Shown one piece after another: positions 15,934-25,101 of a DNA stretch of 32,960 bases. A model generated the notes under the pieces. That model made no database searches. It saw only the letters and a list, made by a program, of their open reading frames with translations, and was not told the DNA's origin. A program made the translations under genes and the position numbers. The stretch is from Thermincola carboxydiphila (GTDB taxonomy: Bacteria > Bacillota > Thermincolia > Thermincolales > UBA2595): positions 1 to 32,960 of the forward strand of contig JAENYP010000010.1 of NCBI GenBank assembly GCA_016841725.1, written 5' to 3'. How positions within the stretch are numbered: position 1 is the stretch's first letter; the number at the start of each line of letters is the position of its first letter.

Positions 15934-15963
15934 AAATTCGACCTTTTTTTACAATAGTCCTCC
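15934..15963 (-). promoter_or_regulatory. SigH-like promoter of the GNAT gene
   Basis: Minus strand: GGAGGACTA (15963-15955), 12-nt spacer, GTCGAATTT (15942-15934). Same boxes and spacing as at 13671-13700, while the spacer itself has diverged. The conserved surroundings (CTGGAGAATAAAGGA further upstream) show common origin. A start point 7-8 nt beyond the -10 box would fall on the start codon. Confidence 0.6.
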
Positions 15964-16050
15964 AAATTGAAAGGCTCCTTTATTCTCCAGCTTTCAGCTT
16001 TTACCCAACCAGACCGCCTGCTTGCACCTCTGCCGGCAGCGGTAAAAAAG

Positions 16051-16078
16051 CAAAAAAAAAGCTACAAAAAGTAGCATT
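16051..16078 (-). terminator. Terminator of the cold-shock gene
   Basis: GCTAC (16061-16065), 5-nt loop, GTAGC (16071-16075); on the minus strand nine T residues follow (16060-16052). Between this hairpin and the cspA stop lies an AT-only near-palindrome (16094-16131, arms TTCTATAATTATAAATTT and AAAATTATAACTATAGAA) that overlaps the stop codon and may stabilise the 3' end. Confidence 0.75.
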
Positions 16079-16123
16079 AAAAAACAAATTTGGTTCTATA
16101 ATTATAAATTTACAAAATTATAA

Positions 16124-16324
16124 CTATAGAAGATTAACATTAGCGGCTTGTGGGCCACGTTGACCTTTTTCTATATCAAACTCAACCTTTTGCCCCTCAT
16201 CAAGGGATTTATATCCTGCTGTATTAATAGAAGAAAAGTGTACAAATACGTCTTCCCCACTGCCTTCTTGTTCAATAAACCCGAAACCTTTTTCAGCGTT
16301 AAACCATTTTACTGTACCCAACAT
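16124..16324 (-). CDS. csp: Cold-shock protein, CspA family
   Basis: 66 aa, the standard length. One cold-shock OB-fold domain with both RNA-binding motifs: GFGFIEQEG (RNP1) and VFVHFSSI (RNP2); also WFNAEKG and the ending [11 protein letters not shown] nucleic-acid chaperone that melts RNA structure. ATG behind AGGGAGGTGAG. The upstream 190 nt hold an AT-rich leader with no other gene. Monocistronic, with its own terminator. Confidence 0.97.
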   Translation of the reverse strand: MLGTVKWFNAEKGFGFIEQEGSGEDVFVHFSSINTAGYKSLDEGQKVEFDIEKGQRGPQAANVNLL

Positions 16325-16465
16325 TTTAAACTCACCTCCCTAATGATTATGATGATATGATGCTGATTAAATTCATATTTATTATGTTAATACAAATAAT
16401 AAGATATACTTAGACAATTATGCTAATAAGTCCCCCAATAATTGGCATCCAAATGAATTGGGGAT

Positions 16466-16505
16466 TTAAAAAACCACCCATAGACATCTATGCTACAGGT
16501 GGTTT
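16466..16505 (-). terminator. Terminator of the acyl-CoA synthetase gene
   Basis: AAACCACC (16471-16478) pairs with GGTGGTTT (16498-16505), with an inner ATAGA/TCTAT; on the minus strand the stem runs into TTTTTTAAA. It begins 7 nt after the stop codon. Confidence 0.85.
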
Positions 16506-16511
16506 GTTTAA

Positions 16512-18146
16512 TTATCTTTCAGTTTGAGCCGCCACTAAACTTATGGCCCCGTATTTTTCCCTTAACCGCGGTTTTTCAATCTTGCCGGTGGGATTACGCG
16601 GGACTTCATCAAAAATGATTTTCCGCGGACGTTTATAGCGCGGCATGGGAGCGCAGAATGTCTGTATTTCTTCTTCAGTGCATCTGCAGCCCGGTTTTAG
16701 TTCTATGATAGCTGCCGCTATTTCCCCCAGACGCTGATCAGGCAAGCCAATGACTGCTACATCCTTAATTGCATTATGAGCGCGGAGAAAATCTTCAATT
16801 TGTACCGGATATAAGTTCTCTCCACCGCTGATAATTACATCTTTTTTCCGGTCAACCAAATATATAAAACCGTCTTCATCCATCCGGGCCATATCTCCGG
16901 TAAATAACCAGCCATCCTTGATTGCTGCCGCGGTCTCTTCCGGGTCGTTGTAGTAGCATTTCATCACACCCGGTCCCCTGACAACCAATTCTCCAACCTG
17001 TCCCTGGGTTACAGTGCATCCATTCTCATCGGTAATCTTGACTTCCCAATTGTGGCCCGGTATCCCGATAGCGCCGACTTTATGAATATTCTCAACACCT
17101 AAATGGACACATCCGGGGCCGATAGATTCGCTCAGGCCGTAGTTGGTATCATAAAGATGGTCAGAAAAATACTTTTTCCAGCGATGTATTAGGCTGGGTG
17201 GAACCGGCTGGGCACCGATATGCATGAGTCTCCACTGGGAAAGGTGATAATCTTCCAGTTTTACATCTCCACTTTCAATGGCATCTAATATGTCCTGGGC
17301 CCAGGGAACCAAAAGCCAGACAATGGTAATTCTTTCTTCAGAAACTGTTTTAAGTATCCATTCAGGCTTAACTCCGCGAAGTAATACGGCTTTGCTCCCT
17401 GACAGCAAACTGCCGAACCAGTGCATCTTGGCGCCGGTATGATAAAGCGGCGGAATACACAAAAAATTATCTTCATGCTTTTGACCGTGGTGTTTACTTT
17501 CCGTATAACATGCTGACATCAGACTTAGGTGTGTATGTAAAATTGCTTTTGGAAATCCCGTAGTCCCTGAGGAGAAATATACTGCCGCATCATCTTCATC
17601 CGTAAGTTCAATATGCGGGGCTTCAGAGGAACAATTGGCAGTAAGGCGATCATAGTTTTCAGCAAAAGTTGGACGGTTTTCTCCCGCAAAGAAGAGTGTC
17701 TTCACTTTAGGTATCTGATCATAAATCGCTTCCACCCGGCCGATAAATTCAGGCCCGAAAATCAAGACAATGGTTTCGGATAAATCTAAACAATATTTTA
17801 TTTCATCAGCCGTATAGCGAAAATTTAATGGCACTGCGATAGCGCCGGTTTTTAATATTCCAAAATAAATCGGCAGCCACTCCAGGCAATTCATTAAAAG
17901 AACAGCTACCTTATCCCCTTTTTTTATACCCCTCTTCAGCAGTAGATTGGCCATTCGATTTGCTTTCTCGTCAAAAACACGCCAGGTCATTTCCCGCCGG
18001 TATTCACCAGCCGGGTTGTTTTCAATCAATTCATACTCACGCCAGGTGACATTATGACTTTCCTGGAGATCCAAATTAATCTCAGTCAGGCATATTTCCT
18101 GTCCATACATTGCGGCATTACGTGCTAGTATTTCTGTGATAGGCAT
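16512..18146 (-). CDS. AMP-forming acyl-CoA synthetase (fatty-acid/aryl-CoA ligase family)
   Basis: 544 aa from ATG 18146 behind GGGAGG; 18170 is a weaker upstream alternative. ANL-superfamily motifs in order: the P-loop-like YFSSGTTGFPKA near residue 180, YGLSESIG, FTGDMARMDEDGFIYLVDR, the hinge KKDVIISGGENLYP, and the C-terminal catalytic lysine in RNPTGKIEK. It activates a carboxylic acid through an acyl-adenylate to the CoA thioester. The close match to medium/long-chain ligases suggests a fatty or aromatic acid, but specificity cannot be read. Monocistronic. Confidence 0.93.
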   Translation of the reverse strand: MPITEILARNAAMYGQEICLTEINLDLQESHNVTWREYELIENNPAGEYRREMTWRVFDEKANRMANLLLKRGIKKGDKVAVLLMNCLEWLPIYFGILKTGAIAVPLNFRYTADEIKYCLDLSETIVLIFGPEFIGRVEAIYDQIPKVKTLFFAGENRPTFAENYDRLTANCSSEAPHIELTDEDDAAVYFSSGTTGFPKAILHTHLSLMSACYTESKHHGQKHEDNFLCIPPLYHTGAKMHWFGSLLSGSKAVLLRGVKPEWILKTVSEERITIVWLLVPWAQDILDAIESGDVKLEDYHLSQWRLMHIGAQPVPPSLIHRWKKYFSDHLYDTNYGLSESIGPGCVHLGVENIHKVGAIGIPGHNWEVKITDENGCTVTQGQVGELVVRGPGVMKCYYNDPEETAAAIKDGWLFTGDMARMDEDGFIYLVDRKKDVIISGGENLYPVQIEDFLRAHNAIKDVAVIGLPDQRLGEIAAAIIELKPGCRCTEEEIQTFCAPMPRYKRPRKIIFDEVPRNPTGKIEKPRLREKYGAISLVAAQTER

Positions 18147-18266
18147 TTCTCTATCCTCCCGTTCTACCAATACAAAAAAAGATAGTATATATTTACTCCA
18201 TTCTAAATTATAAAACGTTACAAGCTGTTAATCAACTACAATGCCTTGAATTTATTAAAATTAAAA

Positions 18267-18294
18267 CAGGCAACCCGAGTCTTCGGATTGCCTG
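18267..18294 (-). terminator. Terminator of the hexaheme cytochrome gene
   Basis: CAGGCAA (18267-18273) pairs with TTGCCTG (18288-18294), with an inner CCGA/TCGG; TTTTAATTTT follows on the minus strand. The outer stem is the same as that of the terminator at 13799-13828. Confidence 0.85.
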
Positions 18295-18301
18295 CTTGCT
18301 T

Positions 18302-19390
18302 TTATTTTGCCAGATCTGGAAATGCCTTCTCGACCAGATCAACATATGCAGGATTTTTAATTTCAATCTCTTTAGTCGCCGGATCATCACCCATATCTTC
18401 ATACTTCATAGCTCCGAAGCTGTGATCAGCAGTAATATGGCCATGGGGGTCTGTTGGATTTTTCCACATTAGCTTCTCCAAATCAAAATCGGTCCCTTCA
18501 TGACAGGTCGCACAAACATCCTCAGCGCTGTCTTTTTGCAGCAGCTGACCATTGGCATTTGCCTTATGGGAAGTGTGACAACTCATACAACCGGCAAGCT
18601 TTTCACTTTGCGCATGTTTGCTGGCAAACCAGTTGCGTGTTCCATAGTGGTTATTTGCAATCAAAGTTCCCTTATCATCTTTCTCCGGGTCAGATCTGTG
18701 ACATCCAAGACAGGTCTCTGTATCAGGCAAATCACTTTCCGCCGATGCCTTAATGGAGCCCTTCTTCTTCTCTGGCGCTGCATCTACGTGATTGCTGCCA
18801 GGCCCATGGCACGATTCACAGGAAACTCCCTGGGTCGGTGATTCAGTCAAAACTCCGGGTGCATGGCACTTGGCGCAGCTTGTTCCGTCTGCAGCCTGCC
18901 AATCCTCTTTGCCATCTTTGTCCACATCTACAGATTTGGCAGCTTGCAGATCATATTTATCCCCGTTTTTAACAAGCTTGGCAACCCGGTATATCTTGGC
19001 TTTGAAATCAGGGACTTCTGCCAACAGATATTCATTCACCATGACACCGTAAAGTTTTGCTTTAGATAAATTTAATTCAGTAGGTTTTGTGTTGTCCGGG
19101 TCTGCTCCGTCAAACAGTGTAACCGTTGGCAACTCGCCGGTCAGCTCATAATCAGAAATGGGCTTCAATGCTTCTGAGTGTTTCGTTGCCTGAAACTCCG
19201 TGATTACATTGCCATGGCAGGATTTACAGGCATCGTCACCAACATATGTGGCCTTTGCTTCCGTTTTTGGAGCTGCTTTTTCATTATCCTCTTTTTTGGT
19301 ATCATTTTGATTTGTTTCACACCCGGCCAAAGCAAAGACAAGCATCAATAGCAGCCCTGCACTTAAAATGAAATGCCAAAATTTTTTCAT
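18302..19390 (-). CDS. Hexaheme c-type cytochrome lipoprotein
   Basis: 362 aa. Signal peptide with lipobox LAGC (Cys24), so it is anchored to the outer face of the membrane. Six CxxCH haem sites: Cys55, 172, 191, 227, 268 and 293, each with its His. A ~110-aa stretch without haem (60-170) separates the first from the other five. The closing arrangement (CESCHGPGSNHVD, HYGTRNWFASKHA, CMSCHTSH) resembles cytochrome c554/NrfA-related multihaem electron-transfer proteins. Likely carries electrons between the membrane pool and an extracytoplasmic acceptor. The upstream region (19391-19627) is a divergent promoter space shared with the yyaL gene. Confidence 0.9.
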   Translation of the reverse strand: MKKFWHFILSAGLLLMLVFALAGCETNQNDTKKEDNEKAAPKTEAKATYVGDDACKSCHGNVITEFQATKHSEALKPISDYELTGELPTVTLFDGADPDNTKPTELNLSKAKLYGVMVNEYLLAEVPDFKAKIYRVAKLVKNGDKYDLQAAKSVDVDKDGKEDWQAADGTSCAKCHAPGVLTESPTQGVSCESCHGPGSNHVDAAPEKKKGSIKASAESDLPDTETCLGCHRSDPEKDDKGTLIANNHYGTRNWFASKHAQSEKLAGCMSCHTSHKANANGQLLQKDSAEDVCATCHEGTDFDLEKLMWKNPTDPHGHITADHSFGAMKYEDMGDDPATKEIEIKNPAYVDLVEKAFPDLAK

Positions 19391-19627
19391 AGTTTCTTCT
19401 CCCTCCAGCTAGTTTTTATTAACAGAGTTTCTACATCAGGTGGAGTTTGTCATGCTCCCCTCCGTCATCAAGGTTAGGGTTAGTATGTTACTGTTTGCTA
19501 ATATATAGTCATATTTAAATGAATTGGCTCCACCATTTAAGTGCTTATTTCATGGGAAATATTTAAATAAGTTATTTTGTTTTTGGATATTATAGATTAG
19601 AAATTAATATTAAGGAGGTGATGCCCA

Positions 19628-21671
19628 ATGAAAATCACAGATACACCCAATAGACTTATAAATGAGAAAAGCCCTTATCTTCTGCAACACGCTAATAATC
19701 CTGTGGATTGGTTCCCTTGGAGTGAGGAAGCGTTTGCCAAAGCAAAGTCAGAAGATAAGCCGATTTTCCTGTCTATTGGGTATTCGTGATGTTTACCTGC
19801 CGACTTGTCACTGGTGTCATGTTATGGAACGTGAATCCTTCGAAGATGCGGAAGTGGCTGAAATTCTTAATAAGCACTTTGTTTCAATTAAAGTTGACCG
19901 TGAGGAGCGCCCTGATATAGACACAATTTACATGGCAGTCTGCCAGGCCATAACAGGGCACGGCGGCTGGCCGCTGACGGTAATTCTGACCCCTGATAAA
20001 AAGCCCTTTTTTGCCGGGACATATTTTCCCAAGCAGGATTCACGGGGGATGCCAGGTTTGATAAGCATGTTAACCCGGATTACCGGGCTGTGGCAAAATG
20101 ACAGGGAAAAGCTGCTGCAAACTGTTGATGACATCACAAGTGCCATCGAAAATAACTTTTTTACCCACGACAGGGGCGCAATCACTGAAGACACCCTGTC
20201 CAGGGCATACCGTTACTATGAGAACTCCTTTGACCCGGAATACGGCGGGTTTGGGAGAGCTCCCAAGTTCCCCGCCCCCCACAACCTGTCCTTCCTGTTG
20301 CGCTGCTGGAAGATGACGGGCAGGGAACAGGCATTGCAAATGGTTGAAAAGACCCTGGATTCTATGTACCTGGGCGGCATATATGACCACATCGGTTTTG
20401 GTTTTTCCAGGTACTCCACTGACAGGCGGTGGCTGGTCCCCCATTTTGAGAAAATGCTTTATGACAATGCCCTGCTGGCAATAGCATATCTGGAAACTTA
20501 TCAGGCCTCGAAAAAAGAAAAATGGGCCAAAATAGCGCGCGACATATTCACATATGTACTTAGGGACATGACCTCCCCTGAAGGAGCTTTTTACTCTGCC
20601 GAGGATGCTGATTCAGAGGGTAAGGAAGGCAAATTCTATGTGTGGACACCTGATGAAATCAAAGACGTTCTTGGGAAGGAAGAGGGAGAGGGATTTTGTC
20701 AACAGTATGACATCACCCCCGAAGGTAATTTTGAAGGGGAAAGCATCCCCAACCTGATCAGCACGGGTTACAAAAACGGTGACCCCCAGGCCTTGAAGCA
20801 GCTCTTCCTTTTTAGAGAGCAACGGGTACATCCGTTTAAGGATGACAAAATACTGACCGCATGGAATGGCCTGATGATTGCCGCTCTATCCCTGGGGGCC
20901 CGAGTGCTGGATGAACCGGAATATGCGGAAGCAGCCGAAAAAGCTGTTGAATTTATCAGGCAAAAACTAAGGAGAGAGGATGGGCGCCTGCTGGCCCGGT
21001 ACAGGGATGGTGAGGCTGCATTCCCTGCTTATGTTGACGATTATGCCTTCCTGGTTTGGGGACTGATCGAATTGTACCAGGCGACTTTTAAACCTGGCTA
21101 TCTCTCACTGGCCCTGGAGCTTAACCGCGATATGTTAAAGTATTTCTGGGATGAAGCCAACGGCGGTCTTTTTCAGTACGGTTCTGACGCAGAAAACCTC
21201 ATCAGCCGGCCCAAGGAGACCTATGATGGGGCCATACCCTCAGGAAACTCAGTGGCAGTCCTTAATCTGCTTAAATTGGCCGGACTCACCGGGGACAGTG
21301 ACCTGGAAGAAAAATCACAGCAGCAGTTGAAAACCTTTGGGGGATCTATCAACGAGGCCCCTATGGGTCACTCCCATTTCCTGATGGGCGTCTGGTTTGA
21401 TATGGTTCCACCAATTGAAGTAACTCTGGCCGGGGACCCGAATTCCGGTGAAATGAAAGAAATGCTGCGGACAATCAACAGCAGTTTCAGGCCCGAACTG
21501 CTCCTTACGGTTAAGGCTCCCGGCGAGGCAGGTGAACAGATTTCGGATATTGTTCCTTTTACCAGGGAGAGGAAGCCCATAGACGGGAGGGCGGCAGCTT
21601 ATGTATGTACTAATTATGCCTGTCAGCAGCCAATTACAGGTGTAAAGAACCTCACGGAACTGCTGGGGTGA
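19628..21671 (+). pseudogene. YyaL/DUF255 thioredoxin-domain protein gene, frameshifted by a 16-nt insertion
   Basis: ATG 19628 follows AAGGAGGTGATG and encodes [20 protein letters not shown] and onward to LSIGYS, then TGA at 19787. The protein resumes 16 nt later in another frame with TCHWCHVMERESFEDAEVAE and stays open to 21671. In intact relatives YSTCHWCHVM is continuous, so 19787-19802 is an insertion at the conserved thioredoxin-like CxxC. The rest is full length (about 620 aa) with the alpha/alpha-barrel region of the N-acylglucosamine 2-epimerase type. Together about 676 aa, the usual size. Internal start codons could still give a protein, but one lacking the N-terminal strand. Confidence 0.88.
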
Positions 21672-21705
21672 ATTTACGAATATACGATAAAACGATAAAA
21701 AAAAT

Positions 21706-21740
21706 CAGCGGGCTGCAGTCGCTCTAACTACAGTCCGCTG
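21706..21740. terminator. Bidirectional terminator between convergent genes
   Basis: CAGCGGGCTG (21706-21715) pairs with CAGTCCGCTG (21731-21740) with one G-T wobble. A-rich sequence precedes it and TATTTATT follows, so it can act on both the yyaL and the corC-like transcripts. Confidence 0.8.
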
Positions 21741-21743
21741 TAT

Positions 21744-23078
21744 TTATTCGAGGGTCTCTTCTTCTTCAGGACTCCTTCTGGGGTCATTTTCTTTGACCAC
21801 CTCTACCCGTTTTACCCTGTTACCCTGCATTTGCATAACTTTAATGGAGGCACAATCCACAGATACCCCGTCACCGGCCTGAGGCTTGTTTCCCAGTTGA
21901 TGAAAAACCAGTCCGCCTATAGTTTCATATGTATCCTCAAGAGGAAGGTCAAGGCTCAGGTTTTCATTGACTTCCTCAACCCTGACTCTGCCATCAAAAA
22001 TACCGTGATTTGGGGAAATGATTTCAACCCTTTTCGCTTCATCCTTGTGTTCATTATACTCGTCATCAATATCGCCGACTATTTCCTCCAGCAGGTCCTC
22101 TACAGTAACAATACCTGCCGTCCCCCCGTATTCATCCAGGACAACAGCCATATTCATCCTTCTTTTCTGGAGTTCTTTTAATAATTCCGCTACATTTTTT
22201 GATTCAGGGATAAAGTGTGTCTCACGTTTAATTTCCCTGACCTGCATCTCCCCATGGCCTTTTTTTACGGCCTTCAGAAGGTCCTTGATAGTTGTGATAC
22301 CGGTAATGTTATCTATGCTGCCCTCAAAAACCGGGTATCTGGAAAACCCATGCCTGATTATCTCCTCCAGAGCTGTATTTACTGTCAGGCTGCATTCCAG
22401 TGAAGCAATCTCAGTCCTCGGTATCATTACTTCCTTGGCAACAGTGTCCCCAAATTCGAAGATACCTTCAATCAGTTCTTTTTCGTCTTCATCGAGTGCC
22501 CCTTGCTCAGAAACCATTAGCCTGATTTCCTCTTCATTAAGCTTCTGCTCCCTATGCTTGACCTCACCGCCCAGCAGCCTTACCACCAAATTGGTTGAAG
22601 CCGTCAGAAACGCTATGAAAGGTCCGGCAGCTTTCGCAAGAATAACGATAGGCTGGGCAATTACAAGAGATATCCGCTCAGCCTTCTGCATGGCCATTCT
22701 TTTAGGAACCAATTCCCCGAGAACCAGGGTAAAATACGAAATAATAATGGTGACTATAATAACTGCAGCCAACTGGGCATATCTTTCCATCACCGGTATC
22801 TTACTGAAAAAATCTGCAAGAACTCCGGAAATACTGACAGCAGCAGCGGCGCTTGCCAAAAACCCGGCTAAGGTCACTCCTACCTGAATCGTTGCCAGAA
22901 GCCGGCTGGGATCCTTTAGCAGGGCTTCCACAGCCCTGGCGGATTTACTGCCCTGTTTTGCCAGCTGTCTGACGCGGCTTCTTCTGAAGGTCACCAGTGC
23001 AATTTCAGACCCCGCAAAAAACGCATTAATAAGGATTAAAACGAAAATTATTAAAAACTCGTTCCAAAGCTCTGCCAT
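21744..23078 (-). CDS. CorC/HlyC-family membrane protein (DUF21, two CBS domains, CorC_HlyC domain)
   Basis: 444 aa. N-terminal DUF21 transmembrane domain (four hydrophobic segments in 1-160, with FFAGSEIALVTFRRSR and LVLGELVPKRMA), then a CBS pair (about 200-320, VMIPRTEI and VAVVLDEYGG-type ending MAVVLDEYGGTAGIVT), and the C-terminal CorC_HlyC domain (about 345-430). Relatives are the bacterial CNNM-like proteins linked to Mg2+ or Co2+ export; 'hemolysin' in the older name is misleading. Monocistronic; convergent with yyaL. Confidence 0.93.
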   Translation of the reverse strand: MAELWNEFLIIFVLILINAFFAGSEIALVTFRRSRVRQLAKQGSKSARAVEALLKDPSRLLATIQVGVTLAGFLASAAAAVSISGVLADFFSKIPVMERYAQLAAVIIVTIIISYFTLVLGELVPKRMAMQKAERISLVIAQPIVILAKAAGPFIAFLTASTNLVVRLLGGEVKHREQKLNEEEIRLMVSEQGALDEDEKELIEGIFEFGDTVAKEVMIPRTEIASLECSLTVNTALEEIIRHGFSRYPVFEGSIDNITGITTIKDLLKAVKKGHGEMQVREIKRETHFIPESKNVAELLKELQKRRMNMAVVLDEYGGTAGIVTVEDLLEEIVGDIDDEYNEHKDEAKRVEIISPNHGIFDGRVRVEEVNENLSLDLPLEDTYETIGGLVFHQLGNKPQAGDGVSVDCASIKVMQMQGNRVKRVEVVKENDPRRSPEEEETLE

Positions 23079-23331
23079 TTAGCCCCCCGGCAAAATAAAT
23101 ATTTTTTGACATTATTCTACTATTATACGTTATTTCCTTTTTTATTATCTCTACTTTTTGATGAGCCATGGCCATCGCCCTGCTTAACAGCATGTGAATT
23201 ATTGCTAAATCGAATTTTATGTCGAATAATGAAGGATTTACATATTTTTCAGGGAATATATTAAGGGAATATATTATATGTAATATATGGAATGCTTATT
23301 GAAAAAACATACTAACAGAAAGGTGTTATTT
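23079..23331. other. Intergenic region between divergent genes
   Basis: No gene seen in 250 nt. It holds two SigH -10-like words (ATCGAATTT at 23209-23217 and GTCGAATAA about 15 nt later) without a matching -35 box, and a direct repeat GGGAATATATTA just before the receptor gene. Confidence 0.4.
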
Positions 23332-24837
23332 ATGAAAGTTAAGCTGGCTTTTAAGATTTGCTTCACCTTTGCGGTTATGTTCTGGTTACTGGTTATTACA
23401 GCTATAGCAGCCTATATTAATGTTTCCGGACTGGAAACCTCTCTAATGAAAACGGCTGCAGAAAATCCTGAAATTAGCCGGATAATTGACGACCGGCTGC
23501 AGATCCTGGCCCTGGAAACCGGCATCTTGATCGCTGCTGCTCTCATTATTTCCCTGGCATTTACCGTATACATAATTCGAAATGTTAATAGGCCGGTCAA
23601 AGTGCTGGATGAAATAATCCACCGGATTTCCAAAGGGGACCTTTCTACTCCGGTAAAAGATATCACGATTATTAAAACCGGTGACGAACTGGAAAACCTC
23701 GGCATGTCCTTTGCAGAAATGTATAAAAACCTCAAGAAATATATGTATGATGTATTTGTCGCGACTGATCACATGGTTGAAATCAGTGACACCCTAAACA
23801 CAAATGCAGCCAAAAACCTGGAAACAATAGAACAGGTAACCATGGCTATTGAACAGATATCTGTGGGCACCCAGGAACAGGCAAAAGACATGCAGAAAAC
23901 CACTGATATGACCAATAAGCTGGGCCAGGTAACAGCTGCCATTCAGGAAAATGCTGTTAAGCAAAATGAAAATGTTGACACTACTGTTCAGCTGATTAAC
24001 CAGGTCTCCGCAGCAACCGACAATGTTGTGGAAAACACCAAACTTATAAATGACGATATCGGCAACTGTTACGGCGCCGCTAATGAAGGCAAAGACCTTG
24101 TGGACGAAACCATTAGTGATATGAAATCAATCAAAGAGGTGGTCAATAACCTTTCACAGAAGGTAGCCTCACTGGGTGAGCGCTCCCAGCAAATCGGAGA
24201 TATTATCCAGGTGATTGACGATATTGCCGAACAGACAAACCTGCTTGCCTTAAACGCAGCCATTGAAGCCGCAAGGGCCGGAGAACACGGCAAGGGATTC
24301 GCCGTAGTAGCCGATGAAGTACGCAAACTGGCGGAAAACAGCAGAAAATCAACTGAGGAAATCAGAGAACTGATTACAGGTATACAGGCGGAAACCAAGA
24401 ACGTGGTCGACGAAACAGGCAAAGCCACTCTAGACGTGGAAGAAGGAAGCAAGGTTGCCTATAAGGCCGGCACAGCCTTGAGAAATATCATCAAAGCTGT
24501 AAACCAGGCGGTCAGCAGACTGGATGAAATTAATGCCTCAATGGAAGATATGAAGGTCCAGAGCCGTGAAATTGCTCGAGCCACAGATGTAATTGCCGGG
24601 ATTACGGCAGAAAATGCCCGGATTACTGAAGATCTGGCCGTGGAAACCGAATCGGCCACAGAAGCTGTCATGAATATTTCCGCCATCTCTCAGGAAAATG
24701 CAGCTTCTACGGAAGAAGTCAGTGCATCAGCCGGTGAAGTCACCACATTCACCAAGCATATTCAGACTGAAATCAGCAACCTCAACCAACAGCTGAAAAA
24801 CCTTCAGGAATCGTCAAAATTTTTCAGACTAAGGTAA
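23332..24837 (+). CDS. Methyl-accepting chemotaxis protein with minimal sensor loop
   Basis: 501 aa from ATG 23332 (GAAAGGTG upstream); a start at 23287 would add 15 residues before the first TM. TM1 at about 9-30, an outside loop of only ~37 residues, TM2 at about 65-88, HAMP domain (about 88-145, [19 protein letters not shown]) and a full signalling coiled coil with the invariant hairpin tip [19 protein letters not shown] and [13 protein letters not shown]. The loop is too short for a normal ligand-binding domain. Such receptors tend to sense membrane state, pH or energy, or act through partner proteins. No che genes nearby. Confidence 0.94.
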   Translation: MKVKLAFKICFTFAVMFWLLVITAIAAYINVSGLETSLMKTAAENPEISRIIDDRLQILALETGILIAAALIISLAFTVYIIRNVNRPVKVLDEIIHRISKGDLSTPVKDITIIKTGDELENLGMSFAEMYKNLKKYMYDVFVATDHMVEISDTLNTNAAKNLETIEQVTMAIEQISVGTQEQAKDMQKTTDMTNKLGQVTAAIQENAVKQNENVDTTVQLINQVSAATDNVVENTKLINDDIGNCYGAANEGKDLVDETISDMKSIKEVVNNLSQKVASLGERSQQIGDIIQVIDDIAEQTNLLALNAAIEAARAGEHGKGFAVVADEVRKLAENSRKSTEEIRELITGIQAETKNVVDETGKATLDVEEGSKVAYKAGTALRNIIKAVNQAVSRLDEINASMEDMKVQSREIARATDVIAGITAENARITEDLAVETESATEAVMNISAISQENAASTEEVSASAGEVTTFTKHIQTEISNLNQQLKNLQESSKFFRLR

Positions 24838-24874
24838 AAGCGCCCTTAAGTATGCTTATAGACAGAACCAACTT

Positions 24875-25030
24875 TCTTTTAACTATGAAAGCAAGGAGGG
24901 GCAGATACATTCCTCCACGATGGCAACGATTCCGCTTGTTACCGGCTCCTGCATCCGCAGCTCGCCGACAAGCGGACATCAGACTCATCGTTCCGGAACA
25001 TATCTGCCCCTCCTTATTTTTAGTTAAAGA
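24875..25030. repeat. Long rod-like inverted-repeat element
   Basis: Nested pairing over 156 nt: TCTTTTAACTA 24875-24885 with TAGTTAAAGA 25021-25030; a 21-bp stem with two mismatches, 24893-24913 with 24995-25015; ACGATG 24917-24922 with CATCGT 24986-24991; TCCGCTTGT 24931-24939 with ACAAGCGGA 24968-24976; CGGC 24943-24946 with GCCG 24964-24967; and apical CTGC-ATCC-GCAG 24949-24960. Lies between convergent genes. It could be a structured RNA, a MITE-like element or a very large terminator. An open frame crossing it is not credible as a gene. Confidence 0.8.
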
Positions 25031-25101
25031 TAATTATGTCTATCTCCAAACATTTAGCTTAGGGGCCCTCCTACCTTATTCTTGGAGCCTTTATAGACCA
25101 C

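Noticed and set aside
22018-22887. Long plus-strand open frame (289 codons)
   Set aside because: Exact shadow of the corC-like gene on the other strand; serine-rich composition typical of antisense frames.
24875-25030. Integron attC site or 6S RNA
   Set aside because: The outer boxes do not meet RYYYAAC/GTTRRRY, no integrase is near, and there is no large central bubble flanked as in 6S RNA.
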